The position numbers were made by a program, and so were the translations under genes. Below, in pieces: positions 1 to 14,856 of a stretch of DNA of 64,000 bases (positions are counted from its first letter, which is position 1; each line of letters begins with the position of its first letter). The stretch comes from Auanema rhodensis (lineage: Eukaryota > Nematoda > Chromadorea > Rhabditida > Rhabditidae). Below the pieces are notes generated by a model. The model did no database searches. It saw only the letters and a program-made list of their open reading frames with translations, and was not told the DNA's origin. The stretch is taken from the NCBI GenBank assembly GCA_964057225.1, contig OZ059896.1:17372501-17436500 (forward strand), given 5' to 3'.

Positions 1-200
1 AATCAAATAGTTAAAATATGGGACAAAGATTTCAGTCATGTAGAGTAATAAACAGTTCGGATTAAATAAATTAACAACATTTCTAAAACTGTGAGGTATT
101 TACAGAATTTGAATTTTGTAATCATAGTAATTGGTCATATTTTCTAATTTGAATATTACCGACAACGATTATCGATTTTCTTGAGCTTTAAATGATTATC
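1..200. repeat. Left arm of 200-bp inverted repeat
   Basis: Base 1 pairs with base 3894 and base 200 with base 3695 as reverse complements. I count two mismatches over 200 bases, at about positions 37 and 98. Similarity stops abruptly at 200, where the right arm continues into a second copy of an AAAATCGATAATC-containing unit. The arm touches the window edge and may extend further left. Confidence 0.93.
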
Positions 201-1200
201 TATGTGACAACGATCTCAATTAAGGGAAGGAATTTTTAATTGTTTTTAAGTGTGTTCGGTTGTTTAGAGGTTTTTTATTATATTATTTCCGTGTTGTGTA
301 TGAGTTAGCTTTATGCTAAGTGCTAGCAATTGTAGTTTTTGTATCTATAAATCATAGTTTCCTTTGAACGAGTGTTTAGAAAAATTATTAGCTCTAAAGG
401 TAAAAGCGGACCTTTTTGAGGAATACTCTGTAAAGAACCGTATAAGCACACATTACCAGTTTAATTATCAGAATAGAAACAACACAATATCTCACGAATT
501 TGCATGAAAACTTACTTTTGTTGTTTTAAAACATTATTTTTGTTCAAAAAATCACAAATAAATCGAGACAAATGTAGAAAGTTATGCATATGAAATTAAA
601 AAAAAAGCTGTCAATACGTTATGGAAAATTCTCAATAATATAGATTCATGAAGCAAAATCGTCGCACGAAATTTTTTTCTCAAATACGTAGTCATTGTAA
701 TCTTATTTCTATATGAATTAAGATTATTATATTATTATAATCATCTTCATTATATATTTCAATAAATAATTTTATTAGTCTTTTTCACTGATTTTGATTT
801 TCATCTCTTGTAAATTCTGAGTTTCTTTGAAGGAATTTTTTGGCCTATATGCAAGAAATTTGCACTACAGCTAAAAAATTAATTTTTTTTTAATTAATTG
901 AAAGTAAAATTTAAAAAACAAGTTAAAAATCCGTATACTATCACTAAACATCAATAAATTATTCAACATGATTTGTAAAATATTCCAATGAACCGGAAAT
1001 TCAAAGAAATTTTTTATTTTATTTTTTAAACGAACATTTGTGACATTTTTTCTCAAATCATTAATCCCCTACTACAACCGGTTAAGTATATTCACTAAAA
1101 TTATAGGAAATACTGCCCCAAAAAATTCTATTTTACCTAATATAAACAAAATAGCACATAAATGGAGGATACAAGACGTATCGACTATTGCTAAGAAGTT

Positions 1201-2342
1201 TAATCCGTTGTTTAGAAAAAAAACTAGAAACAGATGATGAGTATAAGAAGTATACGATGTAATTGTACGTATATTGCATACGAATAAATAATTTTTTCAT
1301 ATTAAATAACATAAAAAGTATTCAATGAATATAAGAAAGATGAAAAAGATAAAACATCCTGCTTATTCTGTATGTATAGTTTCTCTAACTGTTTTTCTTA
1401 TATTGCACTTAGTACATGATGATGTTGAGCATTTTCTTCTAAATATTATATGTAAATTAGTGACTTGAACAAGGAATATATAATATTTGAAATATTTTAT
1501 GTATAGACACATCATGTATATAGTTTACTATTATAGAGTTGCCTATAATTTTGGCTAAATGACATACTGAATGTTAATGTTAAAAATAAAAATAGCTAAC
1601 TAAACTTTTATTTTTGTTATTTGGGACGTTTATTATTTAGACAAGTTTTGCGTGCTGTAATTATGAAATTTGAGTATTAATTTTCATTAATGTTTTACAA
1701 GTTCTAAGTTATATGACACAATTTTTTTTAGAATATATATATTCTAAAAATATATATATATATAAAGAAGCATAGCTCAAACTCTTCTTCCGCTTTTCTT
1801 TTTTTCTCATTGAAAAGGAAAATAGAAGAGAATAGAGAACTTTTTTAAATTTATGTATCACTCAGAACATTGTGTGTGTTGAATTTCAAATTAAATAATT
1901 AAACGGATGATTGAATAGAATATATTTTGATGAATTAACTTCTAATTTCTTTGTGATAATTCTTGTCCTGTGCATATATATTTCATATATAATGTGTTCT
2001 TGCTCATATTTTAAGATTAGCAGCATTAACTTTCAAATAATTCTTCATGCTTTTCACCTACAAATGTGTATTTTTTTGATTTTTAATCGTATGAACAGAA
2101 GAAAAAGAATCAAATAGTTGAAATAGTTTATTATTCTTCAGTTTTTGTTTTGTTTTGTATAACAATAGAATTGATTAAGTGTTTTTTATATTGTCTAATT
2201 GTATTCTAATCCCTTTGAAACAATATTGTCTAATTGTATTCTAACCCTCTAATACAAACTTTTCTAGATTTTTAACTATTTATTAATGTTTATATAAGAA
2301 TTCGTTAACTTATGATAAATATTATATTTCAAATTATAGCAG
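1201..2342. other. AT-rich gene-free stretch with short tandem duplication
   Basis: I see no supported gene between the left repeat arm and the chemoreceptor. A 22-bp unit (ATATTGTCTAATTGTATTCTAA) occurs at 2188-2209 and again at 2223-2244, period 35. An AT-dinucleotide tract near 1735-1765 can fold back on itself. A short open frame at 1040-1237 lacks any recognisable motif. Confidence 0.6.
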
Positions 2343-3469
2343 ATGGAGCCTTCGGTTATCAAAGATGTTCAAAAAGTTATGGCAAGCGTGATTCTGTTGG
2401 GTGTATTCTTTGGTGGACTAGGAAATGTTATGGTTGTCTATATGATTGTTAAGAAAAGGCATCTACAAACAAAGTCGGGTACGTTGATCAGAAAAAAGTA
2501 AAATAGTCGAAAAATATGTAGCAGATATGTTTATAGGTGTATATATATGTTTTTAGGAATTTTGCTGGCAATTACAGCTTCGTGTCATTTGTTGTGTCTT
2601 TTATCAGAAATTGTTCATGCCGTTTATATCATTCTTGATTCCACAATAGACGGAGAATTTTGTTTCAAAATGCTTCTGCCCTATGAATTTTCTTTATCAT
2701 TGCAATTTGGAATGTACTTAGCAATGATTACGGATCTATTGCTAGCAACTGCTAAGCCTATTTGGTATAATCGGGCTAACACTTTGAATTTCGTATTTTA
2801 CTGTACATCTCCTGCATTCATGTTCGCAACCATTGCCACTGTTTTTAGCGTGAAATACCATGAAGATGTAGAGATACCAGAATGTAATCCAATCGTCGGT
2901 ACATAATTCATTTAAAAAAAACATAGTATTACTGATAATTGAATTATAGTTTTAAAACCATTTTTTGCACAAACACTTGTTACTTCATATATTGGATTGA
3001 ATACATTAACGCTGATGGCATATATAACAACTATTTCTGTATTTTATCTAAGTACTTTCTTCTTTCTAGCAGATATCAAAATATAGATTCAGGAAGATCA
3101 AAAACATCATCTCAAACTAAACAAGTTATGAAACGACTAAGCGTGATGGCTCTTGTATTCATACTAACGGGTTACGCAAATATGCTTGGAGCCACATTGT
3201 TGTATCTAGTGATGGACGTGGATAAAGCAACAATGCAATTCATGCAATCAACTCTGGTAATAATTTGCCTCGTTTTCTATTAATAATTAAATATTTATAA
3301 CTACATCTTATAGGTAGTTTTTGCAATTCTCAATTATTCGCAAAATTTTTACGTCACTATCTGGAAATCTACAATGTATCGAAATGCCTTTATTGAGATC
3401 GCTTTAGAAAACAACATTATTCCGTGCATAGCTACTCATTACAAACAGCGGAAATTGAGTCAATCGTAA
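2343..3469 (+). CDS. Srsx-type serpentine chemoreceptor (7TM GPCR)
   Basis: Five exons (2343-2478, 2557-2898, 2950-3051, 3087-3256, 3314-3469) join in frame to a 301-residue protein. The hydrophobic profile fits seven membrane helices. Features of the nematode Srsx family as I know them are present: an extracellular CNP motif (ECNPIVV) before helix 5, a Ser/Thr-Lys-rich third inner loop ending KQVMKRLSVMA, and the helix 7 signature NYSQNFYVTIWKS followed by MYRNAF. These receptors are thought to act in chemosensory neurons; no ligand can be inferred. The third intron is only 35 nt and is needed to restore frame, so a gene finder could call this locus a pseudogene. The start is the first ATG of the open frame, just after an ATTATAGCAG that could serve as a splice acceptor. 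The gene sits alone inside the 200-bp inverted repeat. Confidence 0.85.
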
Positions 3470-3694
3470 TAATTATAGTATGATCATGATACATCATACA
3501 ACTCTAAATATTTATAGAAATCGAACAATACAAAAGCCTAATCATTCATACTCCACTGCTGTTAGTTGAACATGATCTAGCCAGATACCATCAATTAGAC
3601 AACATTTTATAATTCTATAGGAATAACGAAAAAGTAATATGATGGAATGAGAATACAGGATTTACCAATAATATCGATACAACTCAAGAAAATC

Positions 3695-3894
3695 GATAAT
3701 CATTTAAAGCTCAAGAAAATCGATAATCGTTGTCGGTAATATTCAAATTAGAAAATATGACCAATTACTATGATTACAAAATTCAAATTCTGTAAACACC
3801 TCACAGTTTTAGAAATGTTGTTAATTTATTTAATCCGAACTGTTTATTACTCTACATCACTGAAATCTTTGTCCCATATTTTAACTATTTGATT
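3695..3894. repeat. Right arm of 200-bp inverted repeat
   Basis: Reverse complement of bases 1-200 with two mismatches. Just inside the arm a 19-base unit (CTCAAGAAAATCGATAATC) is present twice, at 3682-3700 and 3711-3729, whereas the left arm has it once. The two arms enclose about 3.5 kb that holds one chemoreceptor gene. Confidence 0.93.
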
Positions 3895-6800
3895 ATTTCA
3901 TGTTTTGTTTTTAATAAAAAGAAAAGTTTTTGATAAATGAAGTTATTATCAAACTCTGTTATTTATAGCTGTAAATTTATCTGGAAGAATAACAGTTACC
4001 GTCCAGTGAACATCATTCACATTTCTATTGGCATCACCAAGAAGAACAGTAACACAATTTCACAGTTGGAATACTATTACTAATTACTATTATATTTGAA
4101 AATAAGTTTCATCGGTATATGTACCTGTCATATTTACATTAATTCAAGATACATATATGTACCAGTTAATTATGATGAATATTTTATTAATATAGTGTTT
4201 GTATTATTATCAGTAAAATAACAATATAATTTCTTGAATAAACTCCAACAATAAAATGATCAATATTGCTATTATGCTAATTTTAAATGTTAAAAAACAA
4301 ATATGCCTGAAAGTTGCCTTGATCCGTATGAATTTCAAAGATCAGCTTTTTTATGTGCGTAAGGAAAACATCGAAAATTAAAATTCTATTAGTTAGATCC
4401 TGCTGTTTGACGATGTGCTATAAACTATTACCAAAACCATAAGTTACAATGAAGATAACATGTATATGCAAATAATATTCGAGAATATCAATTTATAAAG
4501 TTATGGTTTCTATCATGTTCGAGTTGCTCTGAAGAGTTCAATATAATAATTATACTTTCTAGGTCTTTCTTTCGCATCTTTCGTTTCTATCTTTCTCGGA
4601 CTCATAATTTTTTTCTTTGGCTGTTATTTTTCTATTTTTTGAATGAGTATGAAAGGAACAACGTTTTTTATTAACTTCAATGTGAGAGCAGTATGTACCG
4701 AATTAAACTTGTAGTTGATTATGATTGGGAGTATTTTACAATGTTCTGTTATGTAAATAAAAATAGGTTGATAATAGGACTACGGGCATGCAAAATACAG
4801 TTGAAGTTTGGAGTAACAGATTCAGCTCTACAGAGATAAAATCGTGTGCTAACATAATTCTATAGAAGCGGTGACATGAATAAAAGTTTTTTTTTGAAAT
4901 AGCAATAGATTTCGTAAAATGGACATCAAGTGCATGATATTATTTTCCATTAATTTATATTAATATATAATTTGTATTTATGTTGGGTATACTTGGAAAT
5001 ACAAAAGAAAAAACTATCTCTGAATGTAAAATATACTGTAGAAAAGGAAATGAGAAAAAGAAAATTTGCAAACAACGCGAGCTTGATAACATATATCTTA
5101 TTTTATTCATCGTTTCACAAATATTCAAGTATTTTTGCACAGTAAATAATTCTAAATTAAAAATTTTTTATATTTGTTGCTGAATCTTGACATAATACAA
5201 CATGAATAAAATTATATTTTCATGAAAAATAACAGAAAAGTTCAATTCTAAGAGAGGAGAGGTGCGTGTTCTATGCTTGCCCCCGAAACTATGATGCGTT
5301 TGTAAGAGAAGTAGAAGCTTAGTTAATCATCATGATGAACATTTGCAAAATTGTTCTAACATGATAGTTGGCATGAGAAACATTCACGTCTCTCATATTA
5401 AATCAGAAAAAGATTGTTACTATTTTTAAGTTTCTTAATTAGTTCGGCCAAATATTACATTGCAACTTGATTGTTCTTAAGTCTGAAATATTTTTTCGCC
5501 CTTAGGCTTTCTATAGTTTTCTTGCCTACCACTTGTAAGTTATTGAAATAAAATACATGGACTTCTTTTATTCAAAATATAACTTTAGTAGTACATCGTA
5601 CATAAATAAAAACCAAATGCGCAATTACATATCTTACTGTTTATGCTATTTATAATATACAAACCTTTTTTCAATAGAAATTATTTACTTACACATATTA
5701 ATATAATGTATACTTGCTTACCATGATTATAATATATGAATTTTCTAGGTGGAAATTTAGTGCTCGGAAGGATGTTCCCGCTTGTTTGGATGCTTCAATA
5801 TATTCAAATAGTTAACAAAACATACTCCAGCTATGCATAAAACTATTCCAAAGAAGACCGTCTTTTAACGGTAGATGATGATGCAGCTGTTTCATCAGTA
5901 ATGTCGGAAAGATTTTAAAACGTTAATGAAGGGAAGAAGGAATGAGATACCAAATAGGTGCGGCTACCGTTTGTAATCAATCTATCGTTTTCTTAAGCAA
6001 AGGAGTAACCTTAGTAGATCATCTCTCTGCTCTCATTCCGGCACATCTCAGAGAGTAACTAGAGATCATATGAACATGTGAGGATTGAGAGAAAACAAGG
6101 CTATGTTTGACGCATTGAGTGATAGCTGACCGTGTTGAATAGTGAGAGAGAAAGGTATATGAAGAGAATGGAACAAACTGTTAAGGACTTCAAGAATATG
6201 ACCAACGAAACGACGGAAAGGTCAAGAACTTCATAAGCACACACATACAAGCTTAATGAGGCCGGTAAACGACATGAAACTGTGATATTTGATTAGCAAA
6301 TTATGGAAATACTTAATGTTTGACGATAGCATGCATGTTGTTTAGCCATTTACGTGCATTTAGCTCATTTCATGGTGTCTTCTCTTGGATAGTAATTGAT
6401 TTTTATTCTAAAATAATCATATGAAGTTAATGATCATATAAGCTTCATTTGGAAGATAAGAAATGTTATTTCTTATTACAAATCACTTATATACTTTATT
6501 AATGATGAAACAACTGAAAAACTAAGGACAGTTTTTTATTTTTAAGTAACGTTTTGATATTTTCGTCCACATCCTATATATTCCACTATTTTTTCTTTTA
6601 CCCATTGACATATCCCTCATCGTTTCACGATTTTCTTTGAAGATAAACAAATCAAGCTGGCTTCAATATTGCCATTTGAGCATCGCATCCATGTCCAAAT
6701 GCATAGGTTCATAAGTAAAGTCAATAGTTTGAAAGAAGAGAAGAGCTACAGGTACAACGATATAAATATAATCAAACGGAGAGAGAGAAAGGTAGTTGAT

Positions 6801-9800
6801 TAGCTTCCGGCTAACGGTCAACTCGTCACGGCGGCCGACGGTTGTCAGGCGTTGTTCAAGTTTACTGATCGGATAAGCTAATAACAGGTTAGTGTGTATG
6901 AGAATGGCAAATCTTTCTTCTCTCCCATCATGTAGAGAAACTAATCCTGTTACTCTCACAGTCTCAATCGTTCTTCAATTGAATGTACCTCTTAAATAGG
7001 TCAAACCGTTTCTACCGCAAAATACTTGTTTGCTCACAAAGTTTTTGAAGAGAAAACTCATTATTAACTTTTCATTCCTATAGGTAATCATAATGTTTAA
7101 GTATGAGAAAGTGTATTTTTGATATTAGATCAAGAAAAAGGAAGGAAAACAACACCTATAAACATTTTTTTCTCAAAATGAGTAGTACAATTCACGGAAT
7201 TCGCTATATTTTGAGGAACTTGATACGAATTAATAATTATACGTATGTGAGAATGTTTTCTTCCTCATTGTTTGAGATTGAAAAACAGATTTGAAATGGC
7301 TTCTGTTGGCTAGATCCCCTCTATTTGGTTAGATCCCCTCTATCACGTACAGAATGGAAGTAGAATTATTGCTGACCTTTAAATCGTTATGCACATCATC
7401 ATGTAGTAAAGTAGAAAGTAAACAACAAGTTAAAAAGGAAGACGAAAACGAAAGGAAAAGCGACAGGAAACGTGGGATAAGCCGATAGATAATCGTTTAT
7501 ATGTATGTATGTCATGCTACATCACCTTCATCTACTAGCCAAAGAATTCGGGATATTTCTACCTACATTCCTAAGCTTCGGATAGTCTATAGTCGGCTTG
7601 TTAGTCAAAGGTTAAGTATATGATGTTGAATAAGACATATGCTCTTACATCTAGTTCATGATTTCGTAAGTAAATACACACTTATCTGAAGATAAGAGTA
7701 TCATAAATGATCAAGATTATGAGGATTTTATCTTTCACAAATTCACAAACTCGATTTGATGTAAATGATAGTTAATATAATATTTTTAAGGTTTGATAAA
7801 CGGTTTTGTTGATTGGAGATTGAAGCAATTTCTCGCTCTCTATTCTAATTTGACTCTTTAAATCTTTTTATTTAAATGAACTGTATACGTATGTAGCTAC
7901 TACACCTCAATATTTCATGATTAATGTGGATTTTTTCCTTTTTTTCTCTCACTTTAGCAGTAAGTTTTCTCATAAATAAATATTGCAACAATGAAAGGTA
8001 TGAGTACAAATATAAGAATCATCTTAAAACTTGGTTTAGAAGTTCATAACTGATTTTCCGTTAAAAAAAACTGAATGAAACTTCTAAGTATAAAGCTATT
8101 TGATCAATTTTTGAATGCTTATACACATTGACGATAAGGGTGATAATTCACTTTTTTTTGGCTTTATTGTTGAGGTAGATCTTACCATGTAACATGATCT
8201 CATCAAACATAAATATGTAAAGTTTACAAAAGTTCATGGGATTTATATTACTGTCTCCAATTTCATTATATGGAGATTATACTGTTATGAATAAACTTGT
8301 TATGCACAGCTACGTGAGCATGTAGAATCAGTGACCATAGTAGCCTTTCTTGTTTATTTAACCGTTTTCCTTGTCACACTGCGTTCATAAGAGAGAAAGA
8401 GAGAGGTATGGACGAAAGAGAGATAGATATGAAGAGATTACAGACACGTGAAAGAGAATACGATAAACCTCGATGATGATGACAACGTCGTTCAACGAGG
8501 AAAGGACACGGAAAGTGACCGACGATATTAGTAACAGAAGCATTCGCATCATCCTTAACAATAGTTACAACAGTGCAACAGCAGTAGCAACAGAAGCAGC
8601 AGCAGTTAACAACACAACAAGCAGGATTCATCAGATGATATGAAGATGATGCTGTTCGACGGTCATCGTCTGGCCATTTAACAGCAGAACTGTATGATGA
8701 CGACAAGAAAAAAAATAACGATGAGGTCGGCTATGAATGAAGAGGTGTGTATGATGCACATTTCCACGATACAGCGTGAAAGATGTTGATGATGATGAGA
8801 CTGATGGTATACAAAGTGTCCATTTGAAGTTTTGAGAGAATGTGAAAGCAATACGTGAGCCTGACTCTATAAATACATAAAACGAAAAGTGTTCTTCCTT
8901 CTTGTCGAATTGACTTGTCTACTGAAAGACGAAGAACTACTTGAGTCATCACGTCTTCAGACTTACGAGTTTTTGGAGTGTCATGAACGACACGATTCTT
9001 GTGCGCCTCAGGGTTGTATGTGAATACCACGCTTGGTCATTTAGAGGCTGACGATGAGCCTCCAATCAGTCTCTTGTACTAATTGATAAACTCATGTTAT
9101 TAAGATTAACTTTAAATATATAGTTAAATTCTGCAAAAAAAAGGATTAAATTCTAATTTATATGCCTGCTGCTCAAGTACGTTTGCATGGAAAATTGAAT
9201 TGAATTCTGAAGTTCTAAAGTCAGAAAAGTTGAACTGATGAACTCTCTCTTTCTGATTATATCTCACTCTATTTCATGCATCCATATTCAATCGTTCATA
9301 TCTATCAAGACCTATAGTAATTATATGTTTCAAGCTTCTTAACTATGCAATATTATGAAATAATAAATATCGTAATCATAATTACATACGTATATAACTT
9401 GTTAATTTTAATTTTATCCTCATCATCTTCAATATCATCTTCTTATTATTTCTCTTCTTCGCTTTTTTTTGTTTCATAAAGTCATTAAATAATTTCGTAT
9501 GTAATGAATGATTCACATACATTGTACGTGTTACTACAAACAGTTGTCGATTTTCTTTTTTGAAATCATTTAGCTTTTCAGCCATCTGATTTTGCAACCA
9601 GATTTTGATTTAAACCATTTTCGAACTCTTCTATCTTCATTCCAATTTTCTTTTTTTTCTTATCTTCTTTTCTTTCTTTTACTTTATTATTACGTTTTTG
9701 ATATCTTATATTTTTATAATTAATATCACTTGTTTTTTTTTAAGTTTACTTGTTACCTGCCCCCCCCATTACTCTACGTTTATTGCTAATTCTCTCACTT

Positions 9801-12382
9801 CTCATTTTTTTGGTTATTTTCATCTGTTTCGGAATCTCACTTAACTGTGTATAGTATCAACTTCATGAAGAAGCAGTTGTTACCTTATGTCGGAATCCAG
9901 AAAAGAGCATACCGTAATAGTCTGGTTGTCAGCTGTTCCGGTCGTAATCCTCACCCTAAAACGGAGCCGACAATTAGGCTTTCTTTGGCACAACCAGGCA
10001 AAAAGTTAGCTATGCTGAATGCCGACGTTTATGAATCGAAAAATAGACTTTTAGTGAATGTATGGAGATAATAGAGACTGAAAGATAGAGAGATAGATGG
10101 CATAGTTTGTAAAATCCGAGAAACATCAAATAAAATGAGGAGAATTAGAATAATGAACATCACATATAGCATCGTCGTTCTCCAATCCAAATGATGTTCG
10201 TCTATATCTTGGCCATCTTCTTCGTCTTCAATAGCGGAAACGACGACATCGGAATGATGACGCCCTTTGTTCTGCGTACAAGAGAAGATGAAAATCCAGA
10301 TGCTATTTCTCATTCCTAGTAGTTGAGTTGTTTGATGACCATCTTAAACTGAATGAGCTAGCATAGTAGAGATATGGGTCTATGTGAGCAGCAGCAAATG
10401 CCTGCCCGAGATGACTGGCTAATACGCACACACAAGCTATAAATCGTAGATCAATCCTGCCAGCACTTTAAAATTAAATCAAAGCTTTAAGAGATACTAG
10501 GTTAGCTTATGATGAGAACGATGATGATGATGATGATGTTGAATCTAAATCTTTCATGAACACACATACATACTGACTCCTCTATATTTTCAATGGATAC
10601 AAGCTTATTAGCATTTCGCGCATTTCACGTTTTTCACGTTTTATATGTTCTCATATTGTTTTTGTCACCTTACAATTCAAATTGAACCCCCTAATATTCT
10701 AATTTTAACAAGGAAGTTTTTATATCCTGAATAAGCTTGATAGTATTTTATCTGAACATATACATATTATATAACTTATTACATAATTTATATTATATAT
10801 ATATAATAAAATATTATTGAGAATATGGTTTAGTCCCTTCTTATTTGGCCTTCATTTAATATAACTCTATATTTTTATTTTTTATTCATTTAGTCATCGT
10901 AAATCTGTGATTTCTTCCTCTTTTACATAATTTAACAACTGGTCGCCATGCTTTAATACAATCATAAACGTCTTAAGTAGTATAATATATAGTAATACCT
11001 AAGGATATAAGAATGTTGAACTGTTTGATGAGAGCAGATGCGACAAGCTCCAACAGGCCATAGAACAGTTCGTTAATGGTTGATGAGGTTGCCAATGGCT
11101 ACTTATGTTTTTCTTTAATCTTTCGTATTATTCTCATTATTAACCATATTTATATAGATAGTATAGTCAATAAAATTATCATAGATTTATAATATATAAC
11201 AACAAGAACAAAATACTAGTTCTTTTCCAGACAATTGAGCTATATTTTGCTCAATAAACAAGAAACAACAATAAATAATTGAAGCCTAAAAGTGTAAAAA
11301 AAACAGTTTTCTTGTTCATAATTCTCTTTGATAATCTGTAATCATGAAAGATTATTTTCGTTTATTAAATAGTTTATTTAGCATCATCTATCTGCAATCC
11401 CAAAATCATATGGCTTCTTATTCATGTATACGATCAAGTACTCTAAGCCATTGAACACAGACATCTTTCTCATGAAAGATTTTCATTTATCCGATTCGAT
11501 AAATAGGATTTCTTCAGATTTTTACTAAATTAAATACTTATATGAACAATGATCTTTTAGTTTTGATGCTTTAATTGAGCATAATATCATGCCGAAACTA
11601 TTTTTCTCTTTTTTTTCCAGTTTTGCATGATTTTCCCATATCTTCAGTCCAGTATAGCACTTCATCAGATACGGTTTGAGCTTACAAAGAGACATTTGAG
11701 CATTTGACTTACAATATCTCTTCATATCTCTCAATATCTCTTCTACCCTCTCACCATATCTTCTGCTATTTCTATATGTATATGTGTGAGCTTTTGGATA
11801 GCTGTCCCTTCTTGCGGGACAGTTCAATAAGAAAAGTGATAGAGCTCAACTAAGATAAATCAATAGCTAGATGGAGATAAGTATATTCGCGAGAAAGTGA
11901 GTAAGATAGAGGTTGAGTGAGAGAGTGAGAGAAAGTGTACGTGGAACAGCTTGAACTTCTTGACACTTCCGCAATAACTGTCCAAATTTAAGCTGTCAGC
12001 AAAAAGCTCCCATGATTTCTATTAAAATCGAAAGAAAAACGTTCCCGAAATCAGTAGTGCTTGTCTCTGCATGCCTGTTCACGTCATACAGACATCTTAA
12101 GGCAGATACTGAAGTGCACATACATACACAGATACACTCGTTTTCTAAATTTTGATGTTTTGCTCGGACAACCAATTGACATGCTCGTATCGTTTAGATT
12201 TCACGTGAACTTATCCGTTTAAACAAAAAAATTGAATTTTAAAAGACTTAAGTGATGATGAGGTGAGACAGAGAACATATGAACAAGGTTAAGAAAGTGA
12301 TTGTGTATTGAGATATATCCAGAGAACACAGAGAAAAACAATACATCAGAACAAACCATTCACTAAGACAGTTATCTTATAC

Positions 12383-12456
12383 TTCTCTCTTTTTCTCTCT
12401 CTCTCTTTCTCTCTCTCTCTTTCTCTCTCTCTCTTTCTCTCTCCATCTTTCTCTCC
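12383..12456. repeat. (CT)n/(TTTCT)n polypyrimidine microsatellite
   Basis: Runs of CTCTCTCT interrupted by TTT at regular intervals on the plus strand. Confidence 0.9.
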
Positions 12457-14856
12457 AAACTCCTTTTTACATCTTATTCTCTTTTAGCTTTTCGTTTAGT
12501 TTTTATAATCATGATCCACAAATCTCTCAAACCTTTCTTCATTTTTTTGTCTTTCAGTTGAACAGACGAGCAGAAAGGTCAAATTCTCATCTGCTTTTCC
12601 ACCCTCAGAAATATATTCGTGTGTGCATCATCTTCATCATCTATATCATCACACTATCACCGCTCTTATGTTCATCGAACAGTTTTTTTTCAAGATTCAT
12701 TTTTTCGTCTTAAATTTCTTGAAAAAAAGACTCAAAAGCCTGCTCTAAACTCGTGCAATTTCTTCAAACGTTTTATCAATATTCATTAATATCACGTTCT
12801 CTGGATTTTTCTGATTTTCACGTTTTTTCTCGCTCAATCGTTTGATTTTCTAACATTGCTTCATACTCTTTACTATTGAGTTACAACGGATATCTCATTA
12901 ACCCCCGACCATTCTTAACTTCTTTTCTCCCTGTTTACCACCAGCATTTCCCTGTCTATATGACCGACGTTCCTATGGCATATACGAATCATCTGGCTGT
13001 TTCTGTACTGCTACTTGCTATCCAATACAACCGAATAAACTTTATATCCCATGAAGTAGCCGCTAACTTCATCTGACCAGTCCAGTCATATCTACACCAT
13101 CTGGAAGTTCAACTATCGTATGTCCTATCCGGCTGGTGCTGGTTAGTGCCATTGCCTGCGGCTCTTTTTCCACCTTCACATTAAGTTTTTTTCACTTCTC
13201 TTGCTCTTTCAGCACAAGTTTATCTCACACCCTCCTACCCCCCTCAATCTTCTTCTCTTTATATCAAGCTTCTCTTTTTTTTATTTTCGAATCTTTAAAG
13301 CTTCATATTCAATTCTCATTTCTTCTATCTCTTAGTCATTTCTTTAAAATATTGTTCTGTTTATTATCAGCTATGCGTATAGGTCAAAGAAAGTAATACA
13401 GCATATCATGTCATCTGGCAGTTACAGATCTGACCTCCCTTTCCTATCTCTATCTCTCCACGTGCACACACGCGCACACAAATCTTTCTTCTCTTGAGTT
13501 TTGAGTCCAAGCAGATTAGTTCTACCAGACTGTGACACCTTTGTGCGACATATCTGATCAGCTTGAAATTAGCTATCAACTCACCTAATAGACAAATTAT
13601 GAAATTTAGTTGATAAAGAAGCTCGAAGCTTCCTTTTCATCACTCCATACAACTCAACGATCATATTATCAAAGGCCACGCTTTGAGTTCATAGCTACCA
13701 CATGAGAGAAAGTTGCTATTTCTTGAATTTTCACCTTGTTCATCATCTATTTCTCTGGTTCACTTAATGTTTTATCTTCTGTGATCACCTTCTTTTGAAG
13801 ATCCATAGTTCCCGTGTACGTGGGTGCAAGCGAGTACCAGCCTGTTGCTGCTTGCAGCTAGTAATGTTCCTGAACGAGCCTGTCCTCTTGCTCTCTAATA
13901 TCTCTCACGTAAATTTCTTATATTCTCTGCATTTCAAAGATTCAAAGAGAAATAAAAAGAGAAAAGGTTCTGCGTATATCTATTAGAAAAGTAAGAGATA
14001 TGATATAGTGAAACCTTGTACAATGGTCAAAATCAAAGACCCGCCACCAGCTTCCAGAGATAGAGAGAGCCAATATGGCAGTTCAGATCAGTCAAACTAT
14101 CCCTTATCTCATCAAATAGTTCACATAGACTCAGCTAACTAATGATCTTCAACTCATTGAAACATGAAGGTTAGAGTGTATGAGAGTAAAGATCTATTGA
14201 CATAAAACTTTTAATTTTCTTCGTTTGAATTAGAATATTCTATATAGGTTATATATTGATTATTTGATATATATTTCAAAGAATAGTAAGAACTCTAGCT
14301 AATGTACATGCATACATTCATACGTATATCAAGATCACATTCAAAGTCCCACTCATCCAGCTGAATTTTGAATTCAACTGAAATCATTTGTCAGCAACGT
14401 GTAGGCTCAAGCATCTGGAATGCTCAATCGCACTCGATCAGACTGAAAATGACTCATGCAACAGCTTTTGAGATCTGCTTCTGCGGTCTGTGTTTTATTC
14501 ATGCCAATTGTAAACTCAAAACAAATTATAATCTTCTACTTGAACGTTTTTTTCTTTATCAGTTTCATTCAATTAAAATTTCTGACTTGCCAGCTATTCT
14601 TAGAATGACAGATGCTTTTTCAAAATATTTAAATTACTTTTTTTCTTTTTAAAGTTGTTTCTCGAATAATTAGAGTTTATGAATTGTTTGAGTAATAAAG
14701 AGATATGGAGGGAGATATGTCTGTTAGCTATCTGGTTCACATGGCATAACCTTTACATACAGTTCTTTCGTGGAGATTTATTGTTATTCATCTTGCCCTT
14801 ACTATTACTTAATACATGATTTCGAACTGAGTCGTTAAATGAGAGCAAGAGATTTA

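Noticed and set aside
1040-1237. 65-codon basic open frame near the chemoreceptor
   Set aside because: No similarity recognised and no supporting exon on either side.
8374-9030. Minus-strand open frames of about 100 codons
   Set aside because: Cys- and Ser-rich translations come from CAGCAG/ACAACA and GATGATG repeats, with no splice partners or motifs.
9847-10071. 74-codon plus-strand open frame
   Set aside because: No motif, no convincing splice context and no neighbouring exons; kept as unproven.
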